A stretch of 64,000 nt of DNA, from the NCBI GenBank assembly GCA_963805405.1, contig CAWDUC010000020.1, positions 1,116,001 to 1,180,000 of the forward strand, given 5' to 3'. Positions 38,711 through 49,262 of this stretch are shown in pieces; the stretch's first letter is position 1; every line of letters begins with the position of its first letter. The notes under the pieces are model-generated. The model was not told the DNA's origin. It worked only from the letters and a program-made list of their open reading frames with translations, and made no database searches. The DNA comes from JAEUMG01 sp963805405. Lineage in GTDB: Bacteria; Pseudomonadota; Alphaproteobacteria; Rhizobiales; Aestuariivirgaceae. The position numbers and the translations under genes were made by a program.

Positions 38711-40488
38711 TCAGGACTTCGGCAGGTCCAAGCGAATGTGCAGTTCGCGTAGCTGCTTGGGCATCACTTCACTCGGCGCTCCCATCAGCAAATCCTCGGC
38801 CTGCTGATTCATTGGGAACAGCACGACCTCGCGGAGGTTCTGCTCCCCGCACAGCAGCATCACGATGCGGTCTACGCCCGGCGCGATACCACCATGCGGC
38901 GGGGCACCGAACTGAAACGCTCTATACATGCCGCCGAATTTCGAGAGCAGCACATCTTCCGAGTAGCCGGCTATTTCGAAAGCCTGCTTCATAATGTCCG
39001 GCCTATGGTTACGAATTGCGCCTGACGACAATTCGATGCCGTTGCAGACGATATCATACTGATAGGCGAGGATATCGAGCGGGTCCTTTCCATTGAGTGC
39101 CTCGAGTCCACCCTGCGGCATTGAGAACGGGTTGTGCGAGAAATCGACCTTTTTCTCTTCTTCATTCCATTCGAACATCGGGAAGTCGACGATCCAGCAG
39201 AATTCAAAGCGGTCGTCCGTGATCAAACCCAGTTCCGAGCCGACACGTGTTCGGGCCTCGCCGGCAAATTTGTAGAACTTTTCCGGCCGACCGGCGATAA
39301 AGAACGCGGCGTCTCCGACCGCAAGACCCAGCTGGCTACGAATGGCGCTCGTACGCTCAACCCCGATGTTCTTGGCAATCGGTCCTGCGCCACCCTCCTC
39401 GCCCTCGCGCCAGAAGATGTATCCGAGACCAGGCTGGCCCTGCTGCTGCGCCCAGGCATTCATGCGGTCGCAGAAGGCGCGCGATCCACCCTTTGGAGCG
39501 CGGTACCGCCCAAACTTCGGCCTTCGGATCGCTGGCGATCATATTGGCAAAGACTTTGAAACCGGAACCCGCGAAATGCTCGGTCACCGCTTGCATGATC
39601 AGAGGATTGCGAAGGTCGGGCTTGTCAGTTCCATATTTGCGGATCGCATCGCGAAAGGCGATCTTCGGGAATTTCGGGGTAACCGGCTTCCCCCGCCGAA
39701 CTCCGTGAACACTCCCGCAGCACAGGTTCGACAGCTGCAAACACATCATCCTGTGTCACAAAGCTCATTTCAATATCGAGCTGGTAGAATTCGCCAGGGC
39801 TTCGATCTGCCCGCGCGTCTTCATCCCTGAAACATGGTGCGATCTGAAAGTAGCGATCGAAACCCGACATCATGATGAGTTGCTTAAACTGCTGCGGTGC
39901 TTGAGGCAGCGCATAGAACTTGCCTGGATGGATGCGTGAGGGCACCAGAAAGTCTCGAGCGCCTTCGGGAGAGGACGCTGTGAGGATCGGCGTCTGGAAT
40001 TCGAAGAAGCCCTGCTCCTTCATCCGCCGGCGCAGTGAATCGATGATTGCCCCACGCTTGATGATGTTGCCGTGGATACGATCGCGCCGAAGATCAAGAA
40101 AACGATATCTAAGGCGGATGTCCTCCGGGTATTCGGTATCGCCAAAGACCGGCAAAGGCAGTTCCTTGGCCTCCGACAGGATTTCAATGTCCGCGGCGAA
40201 GACCTCGATTAACCCCGTTGGAAGCTCATGATTCTCGGTCCCTGCCGGGCGCATGCGGACCTTGCCATCGACACGGACGACCCATTCCGATCTTAGTCGC
40301 TCGGCAATCTTAAACGCAGGCGAATCCGGATCGGTGACGACCTGGGTCACCCCATAATGGTCGCGCAGGTCAATAAAAAGCAGGCCACCGTGGTCCCGGA
40401 CACGATGAACCCATCCCGAAATGCGCACATTTTCGCCCGCCTGTTCCTTGCGCAAGGCGCCGCAAGTGTGGCTCCGATATGCGTGCAT
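38711..40488 (-). pseudogene. aspS: Aspartyl-tRNA synthetase, multiple indels
   Basis: Class IIb synthetase, probably the non-discriminating Asp/Asn type common in alphaproteobacteria. From ATG 40488 (MHAYRSHTCGALR) come the OB anticodon domain, the motif 2 region (FRDEDARADRSPGEFYQLDIEMSF), a bacterial GAD insertion and the motif 3 region (GVDRIVMLLCGEQNLREVVLFP). The frame breaks in two places. Near 39686-39714 two single-base losses would restore REVFTEFGGGKPVTPKFPKIAF. Near 39498-39503 one surplus base, if dropped, restores VPAPKGGSRAFCDRMNAW. An essential gene with three clean indels argues for sequence errors. Confidence 0.9.
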
Positions 40489-40629
40489 TTTGTCCTCTCG
40501 ATCCGCGTCAAATCGCGCCGGAAAAGCGCATGGGGGATGGAAATTGTCAAGTTTGCCTGTCTGTACATTTCCCCAGGGCTGCTGAGAAAGCATTGCCATT
40601 GCTCCCCAAGCTCAGGGGCGCTAGCTCCG

Positions 40630-41789
40630 ATGATGCTGCTCACCTTGCGCTCCCTCCTGCCACTGTTCTTTGCTGAGGGATTCCTGCTCGCCGGTGGTGG
40701 CGCGATTGCGACCATACTGTCCATAACCGGGTCGCGCGCAGGCTTCGACCCAACCTTGATCGGCCTGATCGGCACCGGCTATTTTGCCGGCTATCTGGTT
40801 GGATGCTTCGTCAATCCGAGACTGGTCAAATCCGTCGGGCAATCCGCGTATTTGCCGCCTATTCGGCGATCGCCGGCGCCAGCACGCTCCTTTTCGTTCT
40901 CTTTGTCCAACCGTGGCTGTGGATCGCCGTCCGCGCCGTCGCGGGTTTCTGCTTTTCTGGACTTTTCATGGTCATGGAAGGCTGGATCAACGGAGCGTCC
41001 ACGAATCAGACGCGAGCGCGGGTATTTTCGATTTTCCGCATGGTCGACATGACGTTCGTCGCGGCGGGCCAATTTCTCATGCCGATTGTTGGCCTTGAAG
41101 GTTTTGCGATCTACGCCCTGATCAGCATGGTAACCTGCATTTCGGTTGTACCCGTCGCGCTCGGCGATCGGTCCAACCCAAAACCACCCGAAGAAATGGT
41201 GGTCAACCTCCCGGCAATCTGGAAAATTTCACCGCTTGCCTGCGGCGGCTGCCTTTTCGTCGGCCTCACCAACACGGCATTCCGTCTCATCGCGCCGATA
41301 TATGTCTCCGACATCGGCTTCGACCTTTCGCACGTGGCGGCGTTCATCAGCATTGCTATTCTGGCCTCTGCCGTGATGCAGTTCCCGTTCGGCTGGCTCT
41401 CCGATCGCCTGGACCGGCGCATTGCAATTATGATCGCGTCCAGTGGTGCCATCGTGGCTGCCGTCATCCTGGCGCTTGCACCGCCGACGATGCCGTGGCT
41501 CCTGTTTGTCGGCTCCTTCATCTATGGCGGCCTGTCCCTACCGCTCTATCCCCTCCTCGCTGCGCACGCCAACGACCGGGCACATTCCGGGCAGTACGTG
41601 GTCGTGGCGGCCGGCCTTTCGACGTTCTTTTCGATTGGGGCAATCGCCGGCCCGCTGCTGGCCAGCGAACTCTACTCACTGTTTAATGCTCATGGCCTAT
41701 TCGGTTTCCTCGCGGTCACACAGCTCGGCCTATTAGGCTTAGCATCCTACCGCTACATTCAAGGCCGCCTCCATTACGGGAAACCCTGA
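40630..41789 (+). pseudogene. MFS transporter (YcaD-like), one frameshift
   Basis: A 12-helix major facilitator. The first segment from ATG 40630 (MMLLTLRSLLPLFFAEGFLLAGGG) reaches LVKSVG, then one base is missing near 40838-40843. The next frame continues IRVFAAYSAIAGASTLLFVLF and runs intact to 41789, including FPFGWLSDRLDRR (motif A-like). The pattern resembles YcaD/YfcJ-type permeases; the substrate is unknown. It is divergent from aspS, 141 bp away. The intergenic segment 40489-40629 holds no other gene. Confidence 0.82.
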
Positions 41790-41924
41790 AGTAGAGAGAC
41801 TTTCTGGCCGCGACCGCAGCTATTCTAAGCCTCTGTTCTAACTATCATTTTTATGTGACAAACCGTTCTGGCGCTAAAGGTTGACGACGCAGGCGGACTC
41901 GCGCAACTGTGCCTCAAGATCACC

Positions 41925-43106
41925 ATGGACATCATTACCACGACATCCGCGCTGCAGGCGCTCTGCACCGAACTCGCGAAGGACAGCTTTGTTGCCGTCG
42001 ATACCGAGTTCATGCGTGAACAGACTTATTGGCCGGAACTATGCCTTGTCCAACTTGCGGGAGCGAAACAGGAAGCGATCGTCGATCCCCTGGCACCCGA
42101 CATCGATCTGGAGCCATTTTTTGCATTGATGGCAAAGGCCTCCGTATTGAAGGTCTTTCATGCAGCGCGTCAGGATGTCGAGATCGTATTTCACCGCAGC
42201 GGCATCATTCCCTTACCGTTGTTCGACACCCAAATCGCCGCGATGGTTTGTGGGTTTGGCGACCAGGTGAGCTATGAACAAATCGTTCGCAAGCTCGCCA
42301 AGGCGCAGATCGACAAGTCCTCGCGCTTTACAGACTGGGCGCGGCGGCCGCTCTCCGACAAACAATTGGCCTATGCGCTATCCGATGTGACGCATCTGCG
42401 CACGGTCTATGAAAAGCTTAAATTGGAACTTGACTCCTCCGGTCGCGAACCGTGGCTCGAAGAAGAAATGGCGATCCTTTCATCGCCCGAAACGTACATT
42501 TTGAACCCCGGCGATGCTTGGCGGCGAATCAAGCTCAGATTGCGCTCGAGGAAGCAACTTGGGGTTTTGATGAGCGTGGCCGCTTGGCGGGAACGCGAAG
42601 CGCAATCGCGCAACGTACCGCGAAGCCGAGTCATCAAGGACGATGCACTCGCGGAGGTCGCCACGCAGATTCCTATGACACAGGACGCGCTCGCTGAGTT
42701 GCGGGCTTTGCCAAGGGGTTATGCGAGGTCGCGGATTGGTGATGCAATTCTTGCGGCCGTGAAGGCGGGTTTGGAAATCGACCACAAGACATTACCCCTG
42801 CCGGATGGCCGTCCCGACGAGTTGACAGACAGCGCTCAAGCGGCCGCCGAGGTTCTGAAGCTGGCTCTTAAGATCGTCAGCGAACAAGAGGGTATTGCAC
42901 CAAAACTCATCGCCTCATCGGCTGACGTTGAAGCGATTGCCGCAAACGATTCAGCGCCTGTCCCACTGATGACTGGTTGGCGGCGCGGAGTTTTCGGCGA
43001 AGTGGCGCTGGAACTGAAATCCGGGCGCGCCGTAATCGGCTTCAAAAAGGGACGCGCCCAGATTCTCCGGCAAGCCGGCTCGCAAGGCCTTGAAGCCGCG
43101 GAATAG
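41925..43106 (+). CDS. rnd: Ribonuclease D
   Basis: 3'-5' exoribonuclease for tRNA maturation. The 393-residue protein has DEDDy exonuclease motifs (VAVDTEFMRE, FHAARQDVEI, YALSDVTHLRTVY) in residues about 1-200, followed by an HRDC domain (RKQLGVLMSVAAWREREAQSRNVPRSRVIKDDAL). It is convergent with ppx, with one base between the stops. rnd-aspS proximity is usual in this group. Confidence 0.95.
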   Translation: MDIITTTSALQALCTELAKDSFVAVDTEFMREQTYWPELCLVQLAGAKQEAIVDPLAPDIDLEPFFALMAKASVLKVFHAARQDVEIVFHRSGIIPLPLFDTQIAAMVCGFGDQVSYEQIVRKLAKAQIDKSSRFTDWARRPLSDKQLAYALSDVTHLRTVYEKLKLELDSSGREPWLEEEMAILSSPETYILNPGDAWRRIKLRLRSRKQLGVLMSVAAWREREAQSRNVPRSRVIKDDALAEVATQIPMTQDALAELRALPRGYARSRIGDAILAAVKAGLEIDHKTLPLPDGRPDELTDSAQAAAEVLKLALKIVSEQEGIAPKLIASSADVEAIAANDSAPVPLMTGWRRGVFGEVALELKSGRAVIGFKKGRAQILRQAGSQGLEAAE

Positions 43107-43107
43107 C

Positions 43108-44631
43108 CTATTCGATATCAATCTTTGCGGTGCGTCCCATGAGGCTTGCCAATGCCATGGTGCGCTTCTCCACGCGCTCGCCAAGTAAGTCCTGAAGCTT
43201 CCGCGGGATAGTCAGCACTAGGGTCTTGTTGGTCTCAAGCGAGAGACCGATCTTCGGGAGAAGGCGCGGCATAGCTGCCGAAAGGCTATAAGCCAGGCGG
43301 AACGCCGAACTTAAGATTTGCGCCCTTTGAAGAGCATCGTCGTCGACCAGCCGCGCAAGCCGACTGGACGGCCCCTGCTCATCGTCCATAGGCCCTTCGT
43401 AACGGTAGTATACCGTGAGGCCGAGAAAGACGCGCCCAGGGTGGTCGATGCCTGTAAACGCGGCCTGCGAGATCATGCCCAACGAGCGTTCAGCACGGTA
43501 ATCGGGATGCGCGCGCCAGCCGATATCTGCAAGAAGGCAGGCAGCGATCCGAAGGCGTTTCTGTTCGGGGTTCTCTACCAAGCCGCCTTGCTTGAAAAGA
43601 GCCTCCGTCCAGTCACACAATTCAAGTTCGTGCTCAGGCGAACGCGCGTAACGTCGACAAAAGTCCCAGCAACCCGCGAGCAAAGGATCAAGCTCAGCTT
43701 TGCGTTTAGGGAGCTTGGAGTAAAGCAGGCCTTCACGGACACCGAGAACGGAAATGATAACGCTTTTGGCCTTAGCTCGCGAGAGAAGCCGCTCCAAAAC
43801 CAGCGCGCCAAAAGGCAAGGTGTCGGAGCGGCTCCGCGAGACTGCCTTGATGTCCTTCAATGACGACGCGGAGAGACCGGAGACGAGATCAGCTACCGAG
43901 CGCGCCTGCTCACGGCTTATCGTATAGTAGTGCAGGACATGGAGGGGATAGTGGGTCTGCGCCATATGCAAGCGGGCGAGATTTCGCCATGTGCCCCCCA
44001 CCGCGTAGAAATTCCGCCCTTTGAGCCGGTCAACGACCGGCGTGCCGTCTAAATATTCGTCGACAAGTTTGCGGGCCGTGGAAATAGATCCGCCCGACAT
44101 GTCGATGAGGCGCAAAGGCCCAATCGGCAGCGTCACCCCTTCGCGAATCTTTCCACCCTCGATGTCAATCAATTCGAGGCTGCCACCGCCAAGATCCCCG
44201 GCGACGCCGTCCGCGTCCGTGATTCCGGCAAGGAGACCCAGCGCGGCGTAACGCGCCTCTTCCTTTCCGGAGAGGATGTTGATGTGGACGCCGAGTGCCG
44301 CTTCGGCCCGATCAATGAAATCTTCGCCGTTCTTCGCCTCGCGTGCCGCAGCGGTCGCAACAGCAAATACCTCCTTCACGCCGATCTGGGTGGCAAGCGC
44401 ACGAAACCGTCTTAGGGCGGCAAGGGCGCGAATCACGCCCTCTTCGCTCAGCCGACCAGTCAGCGCGACGCCCTTGCCGAGGCCGCACAGGATCTTTTCG
44501 TTAAATACCGGAGTGGGCGCGCGACGGAGGCCGTCATAAACAACCAGGCGTACCGAGTTCGAACCGATATCCACTACGGCTACCGGCCGGTATTTAGGGG
44601 CCTGGGTACCGAATCCCTTCTGCCTCTTCAC
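43108..44631 (-). CDS. ppx: Exopolyphosphatase Ppx/GppA
   Basis: Hydrolyses polyphosphate or pppGpp. The 507-residue protein has ASKHA-fold phosphate loops (DIGSNSVRLVVYD, GDLGGGSLELIDIEGG) and a C-terminal HD-like extension (CLLADIGWRAHPDYRAERS, FTGIDHPGRVFL). Its start overlaps the ppk1 stop by 4 bp (44628-44631), so synthesis and breakdown enzymes are translationally coupled. Confidence 0.94.
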   Translation of the reverse strand: MKRQKGFGTQAPKYRPVAVVDIGSNSVRLVVYDGLRRAPTPVFNEKILCGLGKGVALTGRLSEEGVIRALAALRRFRALATQIGVKEVFAVATAAAREAKNGEDFIDRAEAALGVHINILSGKEEARYAALGLLAGITDADGVAGDLGGGSLELIDIEGGKIREGVTLPIGPLRLIDMSGGSISTARKLVDEYLDGTPVVDRLKGRNFYAVGGTWRNLARLHMAQTHYPLHVLHYYTISREQARSVADLVSGLSASSLKDIKAVSRSRSDTLPFGALVLERLLSRAKAKSVIISVLGVREGLLYSKLPKRKAELDPLLAGCWDFCRRYARSPEHELELCDWTEALFKQGGLVENPEQKRLRIAACLLADIGWRAHPDYRAERSLGMISQAAFTGIDHPGRVFLGLTVYYRYEGPMDDEQGPSSRLARLVDDDALQRAQILSSAFRLAYSLSAAMPRLLPKIGLSLETNKTLVLTIPRKLQDLLGERVEKRTMALASLMGRTAKIDIE

Positions 44632-46814
44632 TTCCTCGCCTTGTTCTTTTTACGCTCAGCCGGATCGGGAATATGTGGGGGCACCTTGTCCTTCAACGAG
44701 CTGCCCCGTCCGGACAGCGAGGGATTATCCATGAAATACTGATGCGCGTTGAATGGCTCTTCGTCCGGCCCCGGCACAATCCGAATGGCGCGCCCGTCGG
44801 AACCAAGATCCCAGCTCTGCTGGTTGTCGCGCAGGTTGGCCATCATGATCTGGTCTAGGATCTGCTCATGGACGGTCGGGTTTTCGATCGGGATGAGCGT
44901 CTCGACGCGGCGGTGAAGATTGCGCGGCATCCAGTCCGCAGAACTGATGTAAACCTTCGCCAATGGGTGCGGCAGTCCATGGCCGCCCCCGAAACACACG
45001 ATGCGGCTATGCTCGAGGAAGCGCCCGATGATGCTCTTCACACGAATATTCTCGGAGAGGCCGGGAACACCAGGACGAAGGCAACAGATACCACGCACCA
45101 CCAGGTCGATTTTCACTCCCGCCTGGCTGGCTCGGTAAAGCGCATCGATGATGCCCGCGTCGACAAGAGAGTTAAGTTTGGCCCAGATTTGCGCCGGCCG
45201 CCCCTCGCGGGCATGAACGATTTCGTCTTCGATGTGCGTCAGCAGACGCGCCTTGAGATACATGGGCGATAGCGCAATTTTCTCCAAGTCCTCGGGTTGC
45301 GCATAGCCTGAGATGTAGTTGAAGAGCCGCGTGGCATCGCGGCACAGAGCGGGATCGCAAGTAAAGAAGGAAAGATCGGTGTAAATCTTCGCCGTTACGG
45401 GGTGGTAGTTGCCCGTTCCGAGGTGGACATAGGTGCGCATGCCACCGGTCTCGCGCCGCACGACCATTGAGACCTTGGCATGAGTTTTGAGTTCGATGAA
45501 TCCAAATACAACCTGGGCCCCTGCCCGCTCCAAGTCGCGCGCCCATTGGATGTTTGCCTCCTCGTCGAACCGCGCCTTGAGCTCGACGAGCGCGGTTACG
45601 GATTTTCCAGCCTCAGCCGCCTTGGCAAGTGCAGCGACAATTGGACTATTGCTGGATGTGCGATAAAGCGTTTGCTTGATCGCAACGACATCCGGATCGC
45701 TTGCCGCCTGGCGCACAAACTGCACGACGACATCGAACGATTCGTATGGATGATGGACGACTATGTCCTTCTGGCGGATCGCGGCGAAGCAATCACCGCC
45801 GTGGTCGCGGATACGCTCGGGGAAGCGCGCCACAAAAGGTTTGAATTTGAGATCGTTGCGGTCATCCAGAATGAGCTGCTTGGTGTCAGCGTATCCGATC
45901 AAGCCGCCGCAGGTGACCATCACATCATCCGGCACGTCGAGCTGATCAGCCATGAACAATCGCAAGAACTCAGGACAGGCGGCGTCGACCTCCATGCGGA
46001 TTACCGTGCCGCGGCGCCGGCGTTTGAGTGCACTTTCGAAGAGGCGGACCAGATCTTCTGCCTCTTCCTCGATTTCGATATCGCTGTCCCTGATGATCCG
46101 GAACAAGCCCTGCCCCAAAAGATCGTAACCCGGGAAGAGGCGCAGGATGAAAAGGCCCAGCATCTGTTCCAGTGAAATGAATCGCGCGCCCGGTTCCTCG
46201 CCGGCCGGCAACTGGATGAACCGCTCAAGCTGCTGTGGAATGGGCAACAACGCGTTCATCGTGCCGCCATCGCTGCGCCGCTTGAGCTGGACAGCGATAG
46301 TGAAGCCACGGTTAGGGATGAAGGGAAAGGGGTGCGCCGGATCGATGGCAATCGGCGTGACTACCGGAAAAATATAGTCCAGGAAACGTTGATCAAGCCA
46401 CTTGCGATCGGTTGCGGTAAGCAGTTCGTTCGGAACGAGGACGATGCCGTTCTGCCCGAGTTCTTCGCGCAACTGCAGCCAGCGGGTGTCCTGCTCGGCC
46501 ATGAGTTCCTGCGCGAGCCTCCGCACTTGATCAAGCTGCTCGGCCGGCGTTAGTCCATCTTCACTGAGTTCGTGCAGACCCTCGCGCATCTGCCCGACAA
46601 GGCCGGCGACGCGCACCATGAAGAATTCATCGAGGTTGTTTCCCGAGATCGAGAGGAAGCGGAGGCGTTCGAGCAAGGGGTGATGGGAATTGCGCGCCTC
46701 TTCGAGCACGCGCATGTTGAAATAGAGCCACGACATTTCGCGGTTTATGAAACGCCTTGGATCGTCGAGTGCGGGGGCTGTCGGAGCCGCCACAGCTGTA
46801 GACATCTCATTCAT
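44628..46814 (-). CDS. ppk1: Polyphosphate kinase 1
   Basis: Reversible polyphosphate synthesis from ATP. The 728-residue protein contains the N-terminal domain start (RFINREMSWLYFNMRVLEEA), the catalytic phospho-histidine region (YVHLGTGNYHPVTAKIYTDLS) and the second conserved histidine (RNLHRRVETLIPIENP). The first ATG at 46814 is used here; MSTAV three residues later is an alternative. No PhoB box is evident in the 68-bp gap to hdaA. Confidence 0.96.
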   Translation of the reverse strand: MNEMSTAVAAPTAPALDDPRRFINREMSWLYFNMRVLEEARNSHHPLLERLRFLSISGNNLDEFFMVRVAGLVGQMREGLHELSEDGLTPAEQLDQVRRLAQELMAEQDTRWLQLREELGQNGIVLVPNELLTATDRKWLDQRFLDYIFPVVTPIAIDPAHPFPFIPNRGFTIAVQLKRRSDGGTMNALLPIPQQLERFIQLPAGEEPGARFISLEQMLGLFILRLFPGYDLLGQGLFRIIRDSDIEIEEEAEDLVRLFESALKRRRRGTVIRMEVDAACPEFLRLFMADQLDVPDDVMVTCGGLIGYADTKQLILDDRNDLKFKPFVARFPERIRDHGGDCFAAIRQKDIVVHHPYESFDVVVQFVRQAASDPDVVAIKQTLYRTSSNSPIVAALAKAAEAGKSVTALVELKARFDEEANIQWARDLERAGAQVVFGFIELKTHAKVSMVVRRETGGMRTYVHLGTGNYHPVTAKIYTDLSFFTCDPALCRDATRLFNYISGYAQPEDLEKIALSPMYLKARLLTHIEDEIVHAREGRPAQIWAKLNSLVDAGIIDALYRASQAGVKIDLVVRGICCLRPGVPGLSENIRVKSIIGRFLEHSRIVCFGGGHGLPHPLAKVYISSADWMPRNLHRRVETLIPIENPTVHEQILDQIMMANLRDNQQSWDLGSDGRAIRIVPGPDEEPFNAHQYFMDNPSLSGRGSSLKDKVPPHIPDPAERKKNKARK

Positions 46815-46882
46815 CCGGGCAGACCTAAGAATAAAGTTCGGTCTCAGATAAATAGCTCATGTGACCAATCTATGAATAGCCT

Positions 46883-47593
46883 TCATGCGCCGTCATCAGA
46901 AGGTAAATCAGCGTCGTAAAGGTCGGACAGGACCTGCGCGGCAATGGCACGCGTGGCGGCGGTTCCCATTTCCAATGCCCGTTCATCGATTGCGGCAACA
47001 ATCTTGCGCGCATCCCCTAAGGAACGCGGCATGCGTAACATCAAGTAAGCCACCAGTCCCTCATCAGCGGCGCATTGGCGGTCCGCAAAAAGCTTAACGA
47101 GCACTCCTCGTAGCAATTCGTCTTCGGCTGAATGAATCTGAATGGCGGGAGCCGCGGTAAGGCGGGAGACAAGATCCGGTAGGGTTAACCTCCACATTTT
47201 GGGGGGCTGCCTCGCGGCGATCAACACGAACCCCCGGTTTTCACGCGCGGCATTGAGAAGGTGAAAGAGTGCGGGCTGCTCGATCGTGGTATCGGCATCC
47301 TGTTCTAGCGCCACAACACCGTTAGACGGCATCAGTCTTGGCACCATCGCTTCGGTAAGCGCGGACAGCTCAAACTTCAATGCACCGGAGCGCCGTCGCC
47401 ATATCTCCAGAAGATGCGTCTTACCGACCCCGGAAGGACCGATCAGAAGGCCCGTCGGTGACGGCCAACGCGGCCAATTGTCGATGAAGTTGAAGGCGAG
47501 TTGGTTCGATGGCGCGACGAGAAAATCCTCAGTGCCATAAGCCGGCGGCGGCGCGATATCGAGGATGAGTTGTCGTGGCGGTCGCGCATTCAT
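46883..47593 (-). CDS. hdaA: DnaA-inactivation factor HdaA (AAA+)
   Basis: A 236-residue DnaA-like AAA+ protein lacking the DNA-binding domain, which with the beta clamp promotes DnaA-ATP hydrolysis. The N-terminal QLILDI is a clamp-binding-like motif, and Walker A is GPSGVGKTH. It differs from DnaC-type loaders by its genomic place between ppk1 and the AI-2E permease, the standard location in Hyphomicrobiales. Its ATG overlaps the AI-2E stop (ATGA, 47593-47590). Confidence 0.9.
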   Translation of the reverse strand: MNARPPRQLILDIAPPPAYGTEDFLVAPSNQLAFNFIDNWPRWPSPTGLLIGPSGVGKTHLLEIWRRRSGALKFELSALTEAMVPRLMPSNGVVALEQDADTTIEQPALFHLLNAARENRGFVLIAARQPPKMWRLTLPDLVSRLTAAPAIQIHSAEDELLRGVLVKLFADRQCAADEGLVAYLMLRMPRSLGDARKIVAAIDERALEMGTAATRAIAAQVLSDLYDADLPSDDGA

Positions 47594-48709
47594 TTGCGTT
47601 TGGCGGTGGCCCGCGGCTTGGGCGGCGGATGGACCTCAGCAGACTTTTCACCACCCGCAAGATAGAGCGGACTTGAGAGATATTGTTCGAGCGCGAAGCG
47701 GATAAGCACGCCCGGCAGCCGCGGCAAGCGGAACAGCCATCAGCAGCCCAACAAATCCAAATAAGTAACCGAACGCAAACAACGCAAACATCAACCACAC
47801 GGGATGAAGGCCGACGCTGTCGCCAACAAGCTTCGGCGACAGGAAATTGCCTTCTATGAACTGCCCCATCACAAATATGCCGGCAATAATCGCGATCTGG
47901 AACCAATCTGGCCAGAACTGAACGATAGCCATGCCGATCGCCGCCACACCGCCGATGATCGCTCCGACGAATGGAATAAAACTCAACATCCCGGTGACGA
48001 GACCGATCAGCAATCCGAAGCTGAGACCGGCAAGGGATAGCGCGATCGCATAAAATGCGCCGAGCAGAAGGCACACTGTTCCCTGTCCGCGGATGAAGCC
48101 AGCCATCGCCTCATTGATTTCCCGCGCGAGCTTGCGGATCGTCGCGGCATGAGCGCGCGGCAACCAGCTATCGACGCGTGCGACCATGTGGTCCCAATCG
48201 TTGAGAAGATAGAAGGCGACGACCGGCGTCACGAGCAAGAGCGAGACGAGATTGACAAGCGCAAGGCCGCCCGACCAAATCGAGGCAATCAGTGTCGCCA
48301 GCCACCCCGCGAGCTTGCCAGCGAAATCCCCGACCTGCCCCCCTATTTCGGACTGCGGCTGCGCGAATATGTCTTTCAACCATTGCGGCGCCAGTTCATT
48401 GAAGCGGGCGACCAATTCCGAGACATAGTGCGGAAGCGTCGTGGCAAGTTTCGCTATCTGCTCGCCCAGCATCGGCAGGAAGACGATCAGCGCAATGGCC
48501 AGGGCCACAACGCTCGCCAACACTATGATTAGAGTTGCGGCCAAACGCGGAAGCCCCAGACGCTCTAGCGCATCGGCCACAGGGTCGAGGAAATAAGCCA
48601 GAACCAGACCGGCCAGGAACGGCAGCAGGATTTCGCTGAACAGCCACAGGCCGCCGATCAGGATGGCGAGAGCAATTACCCAGAACCGCATCTGCGCGCG
48701 CAGGGTCAT
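47590..48709 (-). pseudogene. AI-2E family permease, one frameshift near the C-terminus
   Basis: A polytopic membrane protein of about 370 residues with family signatures (FYLLNDWDHMVARVDSWLP, FIRGQGTVCLLLGAFYAIALSLAGLSFGLLIGLVTGMLSFIPFVG, GNFLSPKLVGDSVGLHPVWLMFAL). Near 47708-47714 one extra base diverts the frame after PLAAAAG. Skipping it gives VLIRFALEQYLSSPLYL and a Lys-rich tail ending at a TGA (47592-47590) that overlaps hdaA. Members export quorum signals or ions; the substrate is unknown. The start ATG at 48709 is preferred over the longer open frame. Confidence 0.85.
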
Positions 48710-48713
48710 GATC

Positions 48714-49262
48714 CTACCGATCCTCTTCCAAGCCGTTGGCCATATGGCGTAACCATTCGTGCATGTAAAGCGCACCGGATGCCAGCGTCAGGCCTGCAAC
48801 TATGGGCGACCCGACGAGCAAGATGAAGTCCCATTCGAGGCCGAGCCCCAGATTGGCGAGCACGGCGCCGGCGAGTGCGATCTGGAAGGCGGTATTTGCC
48901 TTGCTGACGAAGAGCGGCCGCATTCGCAGAGGCTTGCCCAAAAGGAGGGACAGGATCACCGCTCCGACGATCAGCACGTCGCGAGAGACAACGAGGATTA
49001 CCAGCCAGGCCGGCAGGTCGCGCTGGAAACCCAATGTCACATAGATCGAGACGAGCAGCGCCTTGTCGGCCAGTGGATCGAGATAGGCGCCGAGTTCCGT
49101 TTTGAGATCGTAGCGCCGGGCGATGTAGCCATCGACGCCGTCGCTCACGCCCGCAGTAAGGAAAGCGATAAAGCCGAGCAGATATTCCTCCGAGACGAGC
49201 AGCCAGACCGTGAGCGGGACCAGAAGGATACGCGCGATGGTTATGATATTGGGCAGACTCAT
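48714..49262 (-). CDS. CDP-alcohol phosphatidyltransferase (PgsA-like)
   Basis: A 182-residue inner-membrane enzyme with the complete CDP-OH-P motif (DGVDGYIARRYDLKTELGAYLDPLADK), making it a phosphatidylglycerol-phosphate or related synthase. It starts at ATG 49262 (MSLPNIITIARILLVPLTVWLL). The same frame is open upstream into the DUF2066 sequence with no stop, so the two could be read as one protein. AI-2E starts 4 bp downstream. Which head-group alcohol is used cannot be told. Confidence 0.85.
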   Translation of the reverse strand: MSLPNIITIARILLVPLTVWLLVSEEYLLGFIAFLTAGVSDGVDGYIARRYDLKTELGAYLDPLADKALLVSIYVTLGFQRDLPAWLVILVVSRDVLIVGAVILSLLLGKPLRMRPLFVSKANTAFQIALAGAVLANLGLGLEWDFILLVGSPIVAGLTLASGALYMHEWLRHMANGLEEDR

